The notes under the pieces: generated by a model
What the model saw: only the letters and a program-made list of their open reading frames with translations
Databases searched by the model: none
What the model was told of the DNA's origin: nothing
Part shown: positions 44,112 through 52,419 of the stretch, piece by piece
How positions within the stretch are numbered: position 1 is the first letter of the stretch
Layout: the number at the start of each line of letters is the position of its first letter
DNA from: Rhodospirillales bacterium
GTDB lineage: Bacteria > Pseudomonadota > Alphaproteobacteria > Reyranellales > Reyranellaceae
Direction: 5' to 3'
Assembly (NCBI GenBank): GCA_016185145.1
Contig: JACPOB010000101.1
Location: forward strand, 5,634-65,663
Length of the DNA stretch: 60,030 nt
Position numbers and translations under genes: made by a program

Positions 44112-44270
44112 GGACGACACCGCGTCGCCGGCAAAAAGCCTCTATTCGGCGCGGTTCCACGCCGCGAGCTGTGACGAAGAAATAGATTTTGTCGGCACGC
44201 TGGCACTGGTCGCTTCGTACACCGTTGCATGGACAAGCCCTCGATCCGGGCTGTCGCAACGGAGGTCCAT

Positions 44271-44555
44271 ATGCGCACCACGAAATGGTTGTTGGCGGCC
44301 GGCCTGGTTGCCGCGACGGCGGCGTGCACCACGGACGGGGGCTATTACCCCAACACGTCGTACAACAACGGCTACTACAATCGCAGCTACTCGTCGGGCT
44401 ATTACTATCCGAGCTCGTCCTACGGCAGCAGCTACTACACCGCCAATCGCGCCCCGCGGCGCGGCCCCAATGGCGACTATGACCGCGACGGCATCCCGAA
44501 CCGCTACGACCGCGACGCCAACGGCGACGGCGTTCCTGACCGTTACCAGCGCTAG
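44271..44555 (+). CDS. Tyr/Ser-rich lipoprotein with calcium-loop tail, paralogue 1
   Basis: 94-residue precursor. A signal peptide with lipobox VAATAAC (Cys near residue 19) is followed by a low-complexity Tyr/Ser/Asn stretch (YYPNTSYNNGYYNRSYSSGY). The acidic tail repeats DRDGIPNRYDRDANGDGVPD, matching thrombospondin-type-3/EF-hand-like calcium loops. A GGAGG site lies 7 bp before ATG 44271. A strong terminator follows, then a paralogue. It probably sits on an envelope membrane; role unknown. Confidence 0.8.
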   Translation: MRTTKWLLAAGLVAATAACTTDGGYYPNTSYNNGYYNRSYSSGYYYPSSSYGSSYYTANRAPRRGPNGDYDRDGIPNRYDRDANGDGVPDRYQR

Positions 44556-44580
44556 CTGAGGCGTCAGGCCTCATCCGCAG

Positions 44581-44613
44581 GCCGGCTTTCGGTGAGACCG
44601 GAAGCCGGCTTTT
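44581..44613 (+). terminator. Rho-independent terminator
   Basis: GCCGGCTTTCGGT and ACCGGAAGCCGGC form a 13-bp stem (one G-T type mismatch) with a GAG loop, followed by TTTT. It lies 26 bp after the first lipoprotein gene. Confidence 0.9.
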
Positions 44614-44725
44614 GCGTGCCCAAAACTATTCGCCGTTACGCCGCCGCGTCGCCACGGTCCGCTCCGTACGCCTATTGGGAAGGAACCACAGCCCGGGCAA
44701 CCCCTTCCGAAGAGGGCAAAAGCAA

Positions 44726-45115
44726 ATGCGCACAATCAGCTGGCTGGTCGCGGCGGGGCTGCTGGTCTCGGCGACGACAGGCTGCGTGGAGGCGAACGGC
44801 TATCCAGGAACATCCTATGGCGGCTATCCGAGCGGCTACGGCTACTCGAGCGGATACGGCTATCCCAGCAGCGGCTACTACGGCTCGAACTACGGCTACT
44901 ACAGCCAGCCGAACTACTATCGCCCGGCGCCGCAGGTCGTGACCCGGACACGGTACGTGCCCGTGCCGGTGCCGACGTCCAGCCCGCGGCCGTACCCGCG
45001 GTCATCCTGGGGCAGCCGCGACGATGACCGCGACGGCATTCCCAACCGCTACGACCGCGATCGCAACAATGACGGCATCCCCGACCGGCAGCAGCGCTGG
45101 AACCGACGCGGTTAG
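44726..45115 (+). CDS. Tyr/Gly-rich lipoprotein with calcium-loop tail, paralogue 2
   Basis: 129-residue precursor with a leader closely matching the first copy (MRTISWLVAAGLLVSATTGC, lipobox Cys 20). It then has a longer YGG/YSSGYGYPSS repeat region, a Val/Pro hinge (RYVPVPVPTSSPRP), and the same calcium-type tail (DRDGIPNRYDRDRNNDGIPD). ATG 44726 is preceded by AGAGGGC; the longer upstream frame would run past this leader. It ends 6 bp from a convergent esterase gene. A tandem duplicate of the preceding gene with its own expression unit. Confidence 0.8.
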   Translation: MRTISWLVAAGLLVSATTGCVEANGYPGTSYGGYPSGYGYSSGYGYPSSGYYGSNYGYYSQPNYYRPAPQVVTRTRYVPVPVPTSSPRPYPRSSWGSRDDDRDGIPNRYDRDRNNDGIPDRQQRWNRRG

Positions 45116-45121
45116 CTGCTT

Positions 45122-46711
45122 CTATTCGGGTGCCTTGCAGGCGAAGCTGGCCTGTTCGTCGGGGCTGCCCGAACCGGAATAGCGGGCGACGAAAGGATAG
45201 GGGCAGAGCGGGCGCGTCCGCACGACTTTGCCCTTGTCGACCTGCGAGGCCACGATCGTGGCCGGCGCCACGCCGTTCTCGACCCAGTTGATCAGCGCCG
45301 TCATGGCGTCGAACCGCTCCGGCCCGACGCCGCCGCGGCAATGGAACATGCCGGGCACCATGAACAGGCGGAAGAACTCCGGCGTCGCGAGCCCGTTGGT
45401 GGCGACCGCCTTCAGGTAGTAGTCGATCGCCATGACCGGCGGCAGGGCGGTGTCGGCCCAGCCGAAGTACATCAGGATCTTGCCGCCGCTTGTACGCAAG
45501 CCGTTGAGGTCGGGGTTGGTCGCATTCAGGAGAGCGCGGGCATCGGCGTACCTGGCGATGTCCTTGGCGTAGTCGAACTTCGACACGTCGAGATTGGGGT
45601 CCGACTTCGGCAGGAAGTACTTCACGAAGCTCTCGCCAAAGCCGCCCTGCAGCGACTTGCCTCCGGCCGTCGCCGGAATCAGCCAGCGGTTCCAGCCGCT
45701 TTCCGGCGGTCCACCGGCAGGACTCATGCCCGCCGGTTCTGCGCCGATCGGCTGGCCGAAATGCACGGCCTTGCCGTCGACCTTCATGCCTTCATAGATC
45801 TTCTTCAGCGCGCCCGCCTGCGCCGGCATCAGGCAATTCTCGCCATCCTGGCCCGCCGGGCATTGCGCCACGTCACGCGTCGGGTCGAAGTCGCAGCGAC
45901 GCGGATCGTCTATGAGACCGTCCTTCAGCCCGTCCTTGGCGTCACAGCGCGCATAGGCGGCGTCACCCACCAGCTTCATCTTGGCGACGGGAATCGGTGT
46001 CTCGGCCAGGACCAGGCTGTTCCACAGGCTCTGCGTCACCGTATCGACGAAGTTCAGCACGGGCGCGCCGGCGATGATGCCGTCGAAGTCCTGCGGGAAG
46101 CGCTGGGCGCTGATCAAGGCCTGCCGGCCGCCCGTCGAGCAACCGTCCCAGTAGGAATAGGCCGCCGTCCGCGCATAGTAGGCGGCAACGATGCGCTTGG
46201 CCTCGACCGCGGTCATGTGAACGGCGCGGAAGGCGTAGTCGACGCGCTTCTGGTAGCTCACGGCGAAGGTGGCGAGCGGCTCGGCCGTGACGTCGTGGCC
46301 GGTGTTGGTCTGCGCCGTGGCGAAGCCCTGCTTCAGCGCATTGGCGCGGATCATCGGCCGCGGACCGGAATCGGGCGCCTCGCCGGCGAAGCCGCCATTG
46401 CCGTGCATGTAGAAGCGGCGATTCCAGCTCGACGGCAGGTTCACCTCGAAGCGGATCTCGGGTTGGATCAGGCCGGTGACGCGGCAATGCTCGGGCACGC
46501 CGTCGGCCGCCGGGATCAGCCGCGCCGAGATGATCGTCGTCTCGGCGGTCGCCAGGCTCGGCACCGACGCGCAGCTCATCGCGGCCCGGGTCGAGGTCAC
46601 GCCGTAGCGCACCATGGATTCGCCGGCGTCGGTGAAGCTGTAGCCGTTTTGCGCCAGGGCCGAAGCCGGCATCAGTGCAAGCGCCGCAATGATGCTTCTT
46701 GCCGCCACCAT
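45122..46711 (-). CDS. Tannase/feruloyl esterase family protein
   Basis: 529-residue exported esterase. Sec leader MVAARSIIAALALMPASALA, then the alpha/beta-hydrolase core: nucleophile in DGCSTGGRQAL, acid in YFGWADTALPP, His in VPGMFHCRGGVGP. The cysteines flanking Ser and His (CS and HC) form the disulfide that holds the triad in this family. A calcium-site-like DAKDGLKDGLIDDPRRCDFD lies in between. It hydrolyses phenolic-acid esters or related compounds. The ATG overlaps the CoA-transferase stop (46711), so the two are co-translated. Confidence 0.92.
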   Translation of the reverse strand: MVAARSIIAALALMPASALAQNGYSFTDAGESMVRYGVTSTRAAMSCASVPSLATAETTIISARLIPAADGVPEHCRVTGLIQPEIRFEVNLPSSWNRRFYMHGNGGFAGEAPDSGPRPMIRANALKQGFATAQTNTGHDVTAEPLATFAVSYQKRVDYAFRAVHMTAVEAKRIVAAYYARTAAYSYWDGCSTGGRQALISAQRFPQDFDGIIAGAPVLNFVDTVTQSLWNSLVLAETPIPVAKMKLVGDAAYARCDAKDGLKDGLIDDPRRCDFDPTRDVAQCPAGQDGENCLMPAQAGALKKIYEGMKVDGKAVHFGQPIGAEPAGMSPAGGPPESGWNRWLIPATAGGKSLQGGFGESFVKYFLPKSDPNLDVSKFDYAKDIARYADARALLNATNPDLNGLRTSGGKILMYFGWADTALPPVMAIDYYLKAVATNGLATPEFFRLFMVPGMFHCRGGVGPERFDAMTALINWVENGVAPATIVASQVDKGKVVRTRPLCPYPFVARYSGSGSPDEQASFACKAPE

Positions 46712-47871
46712 CACTTGCCTCCCTTGGCCTTCGCTCTGCCCCTCGAACGGCGGATCTCCGCATCGTGCTGTCCGAGCGTCGGCGCGGCTCGCCGCACGCC
46801 GCCCTGCGTCGCCGACATCTTCAGCGGCACGCCCAGCGTCTTCTGTCGGCCGGCCTTGGCGTGCTCCACCTCGGCGACCATGCCGCGCGCCAGGATCTGC
46901 GGATCGGCGAAGACCTCGTCGTGATGCAGCACGGGTCCGGCAGGGATGCCTTCGGCTTCCAGGGCGGTCATCCAGTCGGCGGTACTGCGCTTGGCGACTT
47001 CCTTTTGCAGGAGCTCGACGATCAGGTCGTTGTTCTTGACGCGATCGGCGTTGGTCCTGAAGCGCGGATCGTCGGCCAGCTCGGGCTTGCCGATCATGGC
47101 GCAGAGCTTGCGGAAGAAGTTCTGCTGCGCGCCGCCGATGGTCAGCCAACCGTCGGACGTCCGGAACACCTGATAGGGCGAGGAGCCGCGATGGGCCTGG
47201 CCGAGCTTCTCCGGCCGCTTGCCGTTGGCGAAGTAGTTGGCGGCTTCGTAGACGCCCAGCGACACCGTGGCCTCGAGCAACGAGGTCTCGACCCACTGGC
47301 CTTCGCCGGTCTTCTGCCGTGCCTGCAGGGCCGCCAGCACGCCGATGGTGAGGTAGAGGCCGGCCCCGACATCGGAGATGGCGAGCGGGATGCGATAGGG
47401 CGGGCCGTCCTTGGGACCGGTCACCGACATCAGGCCGGACATCGCCTGGATCATGAGATCGAAGCCGCCGCGGCTGGCATAAGGGCCGGTCTGGCCGAAG
47501 CCGGAGACCGAGCCCAGCACCAGCCGCGGATTGCGCGCATGCAGCGCATCCCAGCCGATGCCCAGGCGCTTGATCACGCCGGGGCGAAAATTCTCCAGCA
47601 CGACATCGGCATCGTCGACCAGCCCCCAGAACACCTCCAGGTCGGCCGGGTCCTTGAGATCGAGCCGGATGCCGCGCTTGTTGCGGTTCCACAGCATGAA
47701 GGGCGCGCCCTCGCCCTCGACGAAGGGCGGCGCGCCACGCATGGAATCGCCCTGCGGGCTTTCGATCTTGATGACGTCGGCGCCGAGATCGCCGAGCTGC
47801 ATGCCGCAGAAGGGACCCGACAGGTGCGTCGTCAGGTCGAGAACCACCAGCCCGTCGAGTGCGCCCGCCAT
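46711..47871 (-). CDS. CaiB/BaiF-type (family III) CoA transferase
   Basis: 386-residue acyl-CoA transferase. N-terminus LVVLDLTTHLSGPFCGMQLG, DLGADVIKIESPQGDSMRG, the RNKRGIRLDL block, and FGQTGPYASRGGFDLMIQAM with the catalytic Asp region. ATG 47871 gives the family start; the open frame continues more than 450 codons upstream without similarity. Operon partner of the tannase-like esterase, suggesting that the released acid is activated to its CoA ester. Confidence 0.92.
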   Translation of the reverse strand: MAGALDGLVVLDLTTHLSGPFCGMQLGDLGADVIKIESPQGDSMRGAPPFVEGEGAPFMLWNRNKRGIRLDLKDPADLEVFWGLVDDADVVLENFRPGVIKRLGIGWDALHARNPRLVLGSVSGFGQTGPYASRGGFDLMIQAMSGLMSVTGPKDGPPYRIPLAISDVGAGLYLTIGVLAALQARQKTGEGQWVETSLLEATVSLGVYEAANYFANGKRPEKLGQAHRGSSPYQVFRTSDGWLTIGGAQQNFFRKLCAMIGKPELADDPRFRTNADRVKNNDLIVELLQKEVAKRSTADWMTALEAEGIPAGPVLHHDEVFADPQILARGMVAEVEHAKAGRQKTLGVPLKMSATQGGVRRAAPTLGQHDAEIRRSRGRAKAKGGK

Positions 47872-47919
47872 GTCATTTACCCAGCAGCTTACGATCCGTG
47901 TGAGGTAATCTAGGCCGGC

Positions 47920-48810
47920 ATGCCTGCCGCCAACAAACCCTCTCTCGATACCCTCGGTGAAATCTTCCGCTTTGCCGCGAGCCGATTTCGCGCCGCGCGC
48001 CTGGCCTACGGCCATGGCACGACCAACGCACACGACGAGGCGGCCTTCCTCATGCTGGAAGGCCTGCGCCTGCCGATCGACCGGCTGGAACCCTATCTCG
48101 ACCTGCGCCCGACGGCGGCCGAGCGCGCCCGGCTGCTCACCTTGATCGACGCCCGCATCGGCCTGCGTCTGCCGGCGCCCTACCTGTTGGGCGCGGCGTA
48201 CATGCACGGCGTGCGCTTCCACAGCGATCGCCGGGCGCTTATCCCGCGCTCCTTCATCGGCGACATGCTCGCCGACGGAGTGCTGCCGATCAGCGATGCC
48301 GGCAAGGTGCGTCGCGTGCTCGATCTCTGCACCGGCTCCGGCTGCCTGGCGATCCTGTCGGCATTCGTCTTTCCGCGCGCACGTATCGATGCCGCCGACC
48401 TGTCGGCCGGCGCGCTCGCGCTGGCGCGGCGCAACGTGGCGAGCCACCGGCTGGGTGATCGCATCGCGCTCCATCGCGGCGACCTCTTCGCGCCGCTGCA
48501 AGGCAAGCGCTATGACCTGATCCTGAGCAACCCGCCCTACGTCGATGCGCGCGGCATGGCGAAGCTGCCGCCGGAATACCGCCATGAGCCGCGGATGGCG
48601 CTTGCGGCAGGCGACGACGGCCTCGACCTGGTCCGCCGCATCATCGCCGAAGCACCGCGCCACCTGACCAAGGACGGCGCGCTGATCTGCGAGATCGGCC
48701 GCGGCCGCCGCAATCTGGAAGCCGCCTTCCCAAACCTGCCCTTCCTGTGGCTCGACACCGAGCAGAGCGAGGGCGAGGTGTTCTGGATAACGAGGAAGGA
48801 CCTCGCATGA
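47920..48810 (+). CDS. prmB: Protein-(glutamine-N5) methyltransferase, ribosomal protein L3-specific
   Basis: 296-residue SAM-dependent methyltransferase. Motif I VLDLCTGSGCLAIL near residue 135, the acidic loop DAADLSAGALALA, and the catalytic SNPPYVD near 200, which binds the target glutamine. The N-terminal helical domain (about 100 residues, with RLPAPYLLGAAYMHGVRF) and the IPRSFIG stretch fit PrmB rather than PrmC. It modifies L3 during ribosome assembly. Divergent from the CoA-transferase gene. Confidence 0.92.
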   Translation: MPAANKPSLDTLGEIFRFAASRFRAARLAYGHGTTNAHDEAAFLMLEGLRLPIDRLEPYLDLRPTAAERARLLTLIDARIGLRLPAPYLLGAAYMHGVRFHSDRRALIPRSFIGDMLADGVLPISDAGKVRRVLDLCTGSGCLAILSAFVFPRARIDAADLSAGALALARRNVASHRLGDRIALHRGDLFAPLQGKRYDLILSNPPYVDARGMAKLPPEYRHEPRMALAAGDDGLDLVRRIIAEAPRHLTKDGALICEIGRGRRNLEAAFPNLPFLWLDTEQSEGEVFWITRKDLA

Positions 48811-49256
48811 ACGACATCGTCGGCGGTGCAGCCCATCCCGTCCGGCCGGAGGCAGCCGGCCGGGATGACCGGCTGCGGGCGGGGCGGACCCGGGAGGCGC
48901 CATGCTCGTGGGCGTGGGCACCGATGCCAGCAATGCTGTCGTCTGACGTCCCGAATGGCGTATGCACAGTCGGTGGTGCTCGGGGTTGACGTGCGAGCAA
49001 TGCTGTCGCCGCATCGGATCGCGCTCGTCCCACAGGTTTTGACGCGCTGAACGACTAACAGGATCGCGTTCGTGCGACTCTGTCGGAAATGTCCGCCATT
49101 GCTGTCCTGCGCCTTTCGGCCCCCGGCGGCAGTCGAGCGCTGTCGCCTGAAACGCGATAGAGCGCCAAAAAAACCGCTCTTGGTCGAGCATCGGTGCCAG
49201 CAGTGCTGGCAATCTCATCGGCCTCACATCAACCGCCAAAATCCCTGTGCCGAACT
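48811..49256. other. Non-coding region with degenerate repeats
   Basis: About 445 bp with no convincing gene. The short motif GCAATGCTGTC or close variants recurs near 48933, 49001, 49093 (CCATTGCTGTC) and 49201 (GCAGTGCTGGC), spaced 70-110 bp. It may be remnants of an old tandem repeat or of an inactivated gene. Confidence 0.4.
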
Positions 49257-49476
49257 ACTAGGATCTGCTTTCATTGAATAGTGATTCACAGATGACCTCA
49301 TCCTGAGGAGCCGTGCGCAGCTGAGCGCATTCAGATGCACGTAGGCGTCTCGAAGGATGGCAACAAAGACGATGCAGCCCACCCTTCGAGACGGCAAGCG
49401 CGCGTGTGAATGCGCGTAAGCGGGCCTTCTCAGGGTGAGGGCGAGCCGTATCAGCGTCCAATAAAAGCGGGTACTA
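49257..49476. repeat. MITE-like element, copy B (inverted relative to copy A)
   Basis: Reverse complement of 27105-27322 with few differences. One end is the intact GGGTACTA; the other end, TACTAGGATCTGC, differs slightly from copy A. Both copies are preceded by CGAACTA on one side. The element ends 2 bp before another inverted-repeat element. Confidence 0.75.
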
Positions 49477-49478
49477 GA

Positions 49479-49670
49479 GCGTGATGAGTTCAAGTTGATT
49501 CCGTCGTCCCGACCGGAGCCGAGCGCAGCGAGGCGGAGCGGAGGGACCTTCTCTCCGCGACACGCCGCTTTTCGCGGAAAGAAGGTCCCTCCGCTCCGCG
49601 CGTAGTTTATCCCGAGCGAAGTCGAGGGGCGCTCCGGTCGGGACGACGAATCGAGTTAAAGTCATCACGC
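49479..49670. repeat. 192-bp inverted-repeat element
   Basis: Terminal arms of about 40 bp (GCGTGATGA...CGTCGTCCCGACCGGAGC and its complement ending TCATCACGC) surround an inner hairpin AGCGGAGGGACCTTC / GAAGGTCCCTCCGCT. No gene inside. It begins next to MITE copy B and ends 1 bp past the phosphofructokinase stop codon (minus strand). Confidence 0.8.
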
Positions 49671-49671
49671 G

Positions 49672-50745
49672 CTAGGGTCTGTCCCCCAGGCAGATCCCCA
49701 GCGCCCGCGCGGTGCGGACCAGGGCACCGTCCCTGTCGACGGTGCGCGAACGGCCGACCACCTTTTCCAACGGCACGTCGATCACCTGGCGGTTCCACCA
49801 CGCCACCATGCGGTCGGCTTTGCCGTCGGCCAGGAGATCGACGGCGCGCACGCCAAACGCCGAGGCGAGCAGGCGGTCCTCGGCCGTCGGCATGGCTCCG
49901 CGCTGGACGTGGCCCAGCACCGTGGCGCGGGCTTCGGCGCCGGTCGCCTTGCTGAGCCGCAGCGCCAGCCACTCGCCGATGCCATGATGGGGCGCATCGC
50001 TGTCGGCATCGGCTGCCTCATCCGAATGGCCGGCCGCCTCGGCAACCACGACCAACGCCGAGGTACGGCCGGACCGACGCAGCTTGTCGATGTGCGCCAC
50101 CACGTGCTTCAGGTTCCAACGCACCTCGGGGATCAGCACCACATCGGCGCCGCCGGCGATGGCGGCGGCGATGGCAATGTGGCCGGCGTCGCGCCCCATC
50201 ACCTCCAGCACCATGACCCGCTCATGGCTGGCGCCGGTCGGATGCAGCCGGTCAAGCGCCTCGGTGGCGATGGCGACCGCGGTGGAATAGCCGATCGCAC
50301 GCTCGGTGTTGGCGACGTCGTTGTCGATCGTCTTGGGCACGCCGATGAACGGCACCTTCGACGGCGCCATGAGCCGCCGCAGGATGTCGAGGCTGCCGTC
50401 GCCACCGATGCCGATCAGCCCGTCGAGTTTCAGTGTGCTCAGGCCTTTCAGCATCTCGGCAGATCGATCCTTCTTGCCGCCGCTTGGCATGGGGAAGGCA
50501 AAGGGATCGCCGCGGTTGGTGGTGCCGAGGAACGTGCCACCCTGGCGTGCCAGCGCCGCGTCGAGGTCGTCGGGATCGAGCTCGACGGCATCGACCGGCC
50601 GGTCCAGCAGGCCGTGCGTGCCGGATCGCAGGCCCACAGTGGTCCAGCCGTAGCCGTGATGAGCACGCAACGCCACGGCGCGAATCGCAGCGTTGAGGCC
50701 GCCGCAATCGCCGCCGCTCGTCAGGATGCCGATTCGCTTGGTCAT
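49672..50745 (-). CDS. pfkA: 6-phosphofructokinase (group III type)
   Basis: 357-residue glycolytic kinase converting fructose 6-phosphate to fructose 1,6-bisphosphate. N-terminal RIGILTSGGDCGGLNAAIRA, phosphate-donor loop GIGGDGSLDIL, catalytic PKTIDNDV, and substrate loops MGRDAGHIA and GHVQRGAMPTAEDR. It has Gly in the GGDG motif (ATP-like) but Lys before TIDND (PPi-like), the mixed signature of group III enzymes that includes both ATP- and pyrophosphate-dependent members. The donor therefore cannot be assigned. Divergent from an acetyltransferase gene. Confidence 0.92.
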   Translation of the reverse strand: MTKRIGILTSGGDCGGLNAAIRAVALRAHHGYGWTTVGLRSGTHGLLDRPVDAVELDPDDLDAALARQGGTFLGTTNRGDPFAFPMPSGGKKDRSAEMLKGLSTLKLDGLIGIGGDGSLDILRRLMAPSKVPFIGVPKTIDNDVANTERAIGYSTAVAIATEALDRLHPTGASHERVMVLEVMGRDAGHIAIAAAIAGGADVVLIPEVRWNLKHVVAHIDKLRRSGRTSALVVVAEAAGHSDEAADADSDAPHHGIGEWLALRLSKATGAEARATVLGHVQRGAMPTAEDRLLASAFGVRAVDLLADGKADRMVAWWNRQVIDVPLEKVVGRSRTVDRDGALVRTARALGICLGDRP

Positions 50746-50772
50746 GCACCGCCTCCCGCCTTACTCTAACAA

Positions 50773-51327
50773 ATGGCCCGTCCTCAGAAGAAACAACCGA
50801 TCTTCGCCACCAAAAGGTTGCGCCTGCGGGCGTTCCGCATCGGTGACCTCGAGGCCATGCACGCGCTCTACAGCGACGCCGACAATCTTCGCCATTGGAG
50901 CACGCCACCCAGCCCCAACCTCTCGGCAACGCGTCGGATGATGCGCTGGCATCTCGTCTACCGGCCAAGCCAGTACGTGATATGGGCGGTAGAGGAGAGC
51001 AAGAGCCGCAAGGTGATCGGCATGATCAACTATCACCATCGTAATCTGCGCGAAAAACGTGTCGATGTCGGCTGGCTGATCCTGCCGCAACACCAAGGCA
51101 AGGGCTACATGACCGAGGCTGGACGAGCGTTGATACGCCACCTGTTCGACGATCTCGGCGTGCACAAGGTCGAGGCGCTGATCCGGCGGGTCAACAAGCC
51201 GTCGGTCGCCCTCGCCAAGCGGCTGGGGTTCCGCTTGGAAGGCGGCCCCGTTCGCGACCGCTGGTCGGTGAACGGCAAATGGCATAGCGTCATGCTCTAC
51301 GGGCTGATTGCCGGGGAGGAACAGTGA
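50773..51327 (+). CDS. GNAT-family N-acetyltransferase, RimJ/RimL-like
   Basis: 184-residue acetyltransferase. It opens with the TKRLRLRAFRIGDLEAMHAL pattern of the RimJ/RimL subgroup, followed by VGWLILPQHQGKGYMTEAGR (acetyl-CoA loop) and NKPSVALAKRLGFRLEG. Known relatives acetylate ribosomal protein N-termini or small amines; the acceptor here is unknown. Stop codon overlaps the start of the dioxygenase gene. Confidence 0.88.
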   Translation: MARPQKKQPIFATKRLRLRAFRIGDLEAMHALYSDADNLRHWSTPPSPNLSATRRMMRWHLVYRPSQYVIWAVEESKSRKVIGMINYHHRNLREKRVDVGWLILPQHQGKGYMTEAGRALIRHLFDDLGVHKVEALIRRVNKPSVALAKRLGFRLEGGPVRDRWSVNGKWHSVMLYGLIAGEEQ

Positions 51328-52286
51328 TGCCGATGGCTGCCACACGGGCCTGGACGCGCGACACGATAAAACCGGACGACTGGACCGTGCCGCTGCCATC
51401 GCCGGCGCTGGCTGAGCTGCGCACCGTGCTGTCGGAGTTGCGGCGTGCGCCGATGCCGACCTTCCTGCTCGATCCCGCCGACTTCGCGCTCGACGCCTGC
51501 CGCGCGGCCATGGCCGAGGTGCGCCGCGTGACGCAGGACGGGCCGATGTTCGCCGTGCTCGACCGCCTGCCGATGGCGGAGATGAACCGCGACGAGGCGA
51601 TCCAGCTCTACTGGCTGCTGTCGAGCCTGCTGGCCCGTCCGGTGGCGCAGAAGCTCAGCGGCCAGATGTTCTTCGACGTGCGCGATACCGGCGCCAAGCT
51701 CAAGCCCGGCTCGGGCATCCGGCCGACCGTGACCAACGTCGACCTGCGCTTCCACAACGACAATTCCTACAACCAGTCGCCGCCCGACTATGTCTGCCTG
51801 CTGTGCCTGCATCCGGCCAAAGAGGGCGGCGTCAGCCAGGTGATGAGCGTCGCTACGGTGCACGATGCGTTGGAGCAGCGCTTTCCCGAGCTGATGGACC
51901 GGCTGTACCGGCCTTTCTGGTACGATCGTCATGCCGAGCACCATGCCGACGAGCCCACCACGTTCGCCGCGCCGATCTTCGAGCGTGGCGCGGACGGGAC
52001 GGTGAAGGCGCGGCTCGCCTTGTCGGAGATCTTCGCGGGCTACGAGCTGCGCGGCGAGCGCATGGACAATGAAACCGCCTCGGCGCTCACGGCGGTGCAG
52101 TCGGTGTTCGACCAGCCCGAGCTGCGCGTCGAGCTCGACTTTGCGCCGGGCCAGATCCAGTACGTCAACAATCGCGCCACCGGCCATGCCCGCACCGAGT
52201 TCGTCGATCACCCCGACCCCGAGCGCAAACGGCATCTCGTGCGCCTCTGGCTGCGCGACGCCGGCCGGCGATCCTATCGCGGGTAG
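51327..52286 (+). CDS. TauD/TfdA-family Fe(II)/2-oxoglutarate dioxygenase
   Basis: 319-residue oxygenase with the iron-binding HxD in LRFHNDNSYNQSPPD near residue 149 and the distal His/Arg region NNRATGHARTEF and RLWLRD near the C-terminus. ATG 51327 overlaps the acetyltransferase stop and has GGGGAGGA upstream; a GTG one codon earlier and an ATG two codons later are alternatives. Related proteins are widespread in proteobacterial catabolism. Substrate unknown; the coupling to the acetyltransferase suggests a shared small-molecule pathway. Confidence 0.88.
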   Translation: MPMAATRAWTRDTIKPDDWTVPLPSPALAELRTVLSELRRAPMPTFLLDPADFALDACRAAMAEVRRVTQDGPMFAVLDRLPMAEMNRDEAIQLYWLLSSLLARPVAQKLSGQMFFDVRDTGAKLKPGSGIRPTVTNVDLRFHNDNSYNQSPPDYVCLLCLHPAKEGGVSQVMSVATVHDALEQRFPELMDRLYRPFWYDRHAEHHADEPTTFAAPIFERGADGTVKARLALSEIFAGYELRGERMDNETASALTAVQSVFDQPELRVELDFAPGQIQYVNNRATGHARTEFVDHPDPERKRHLVRLWLRDAGRRSYRG

Positions 52287-52303
52287 GGATTCCTGCGTCG
52301 ACA

Positions 52304-52360
52304 CACTCACCTCATCCTGAGGAGCGGCCCCTCGGGCGCGGTGCTCCTCAGGGTGACGTG
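52304..52360. repeat. Short intergenic hairpin of the CATCCTGAGGAG type
   Basis: CTCACCTCATCCTGAGGAGC and GCTCCTCAGGGTGACGTG form a hairpin 17 bp after the dioxygenase stop. Its stem shares CATCCTGAGGAG with the interior of the two MITE-like copies, so it is a short relative of that element. Confidence 0.7.
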
Positions 52361-52419
52361 TAAAGGTTGAGTGGATCAATCAATCTTGATGTCCGGCGGC
52401 GCGGCCGCACAATGCCGGC

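Noticed and set aside
45122..47692. 856-codon open frame on the minus strand
   Set aside because: The tannase leader peptide starts at 46711; the upstream portion overlaps the CoA transferase in another frame.
46711..49239. 842-codon open frame on the minus strand
   Set aside because: Only the part from 47871 down matches the CoA transferase; the upstream part is antisense to prmB and has no protein-like features.
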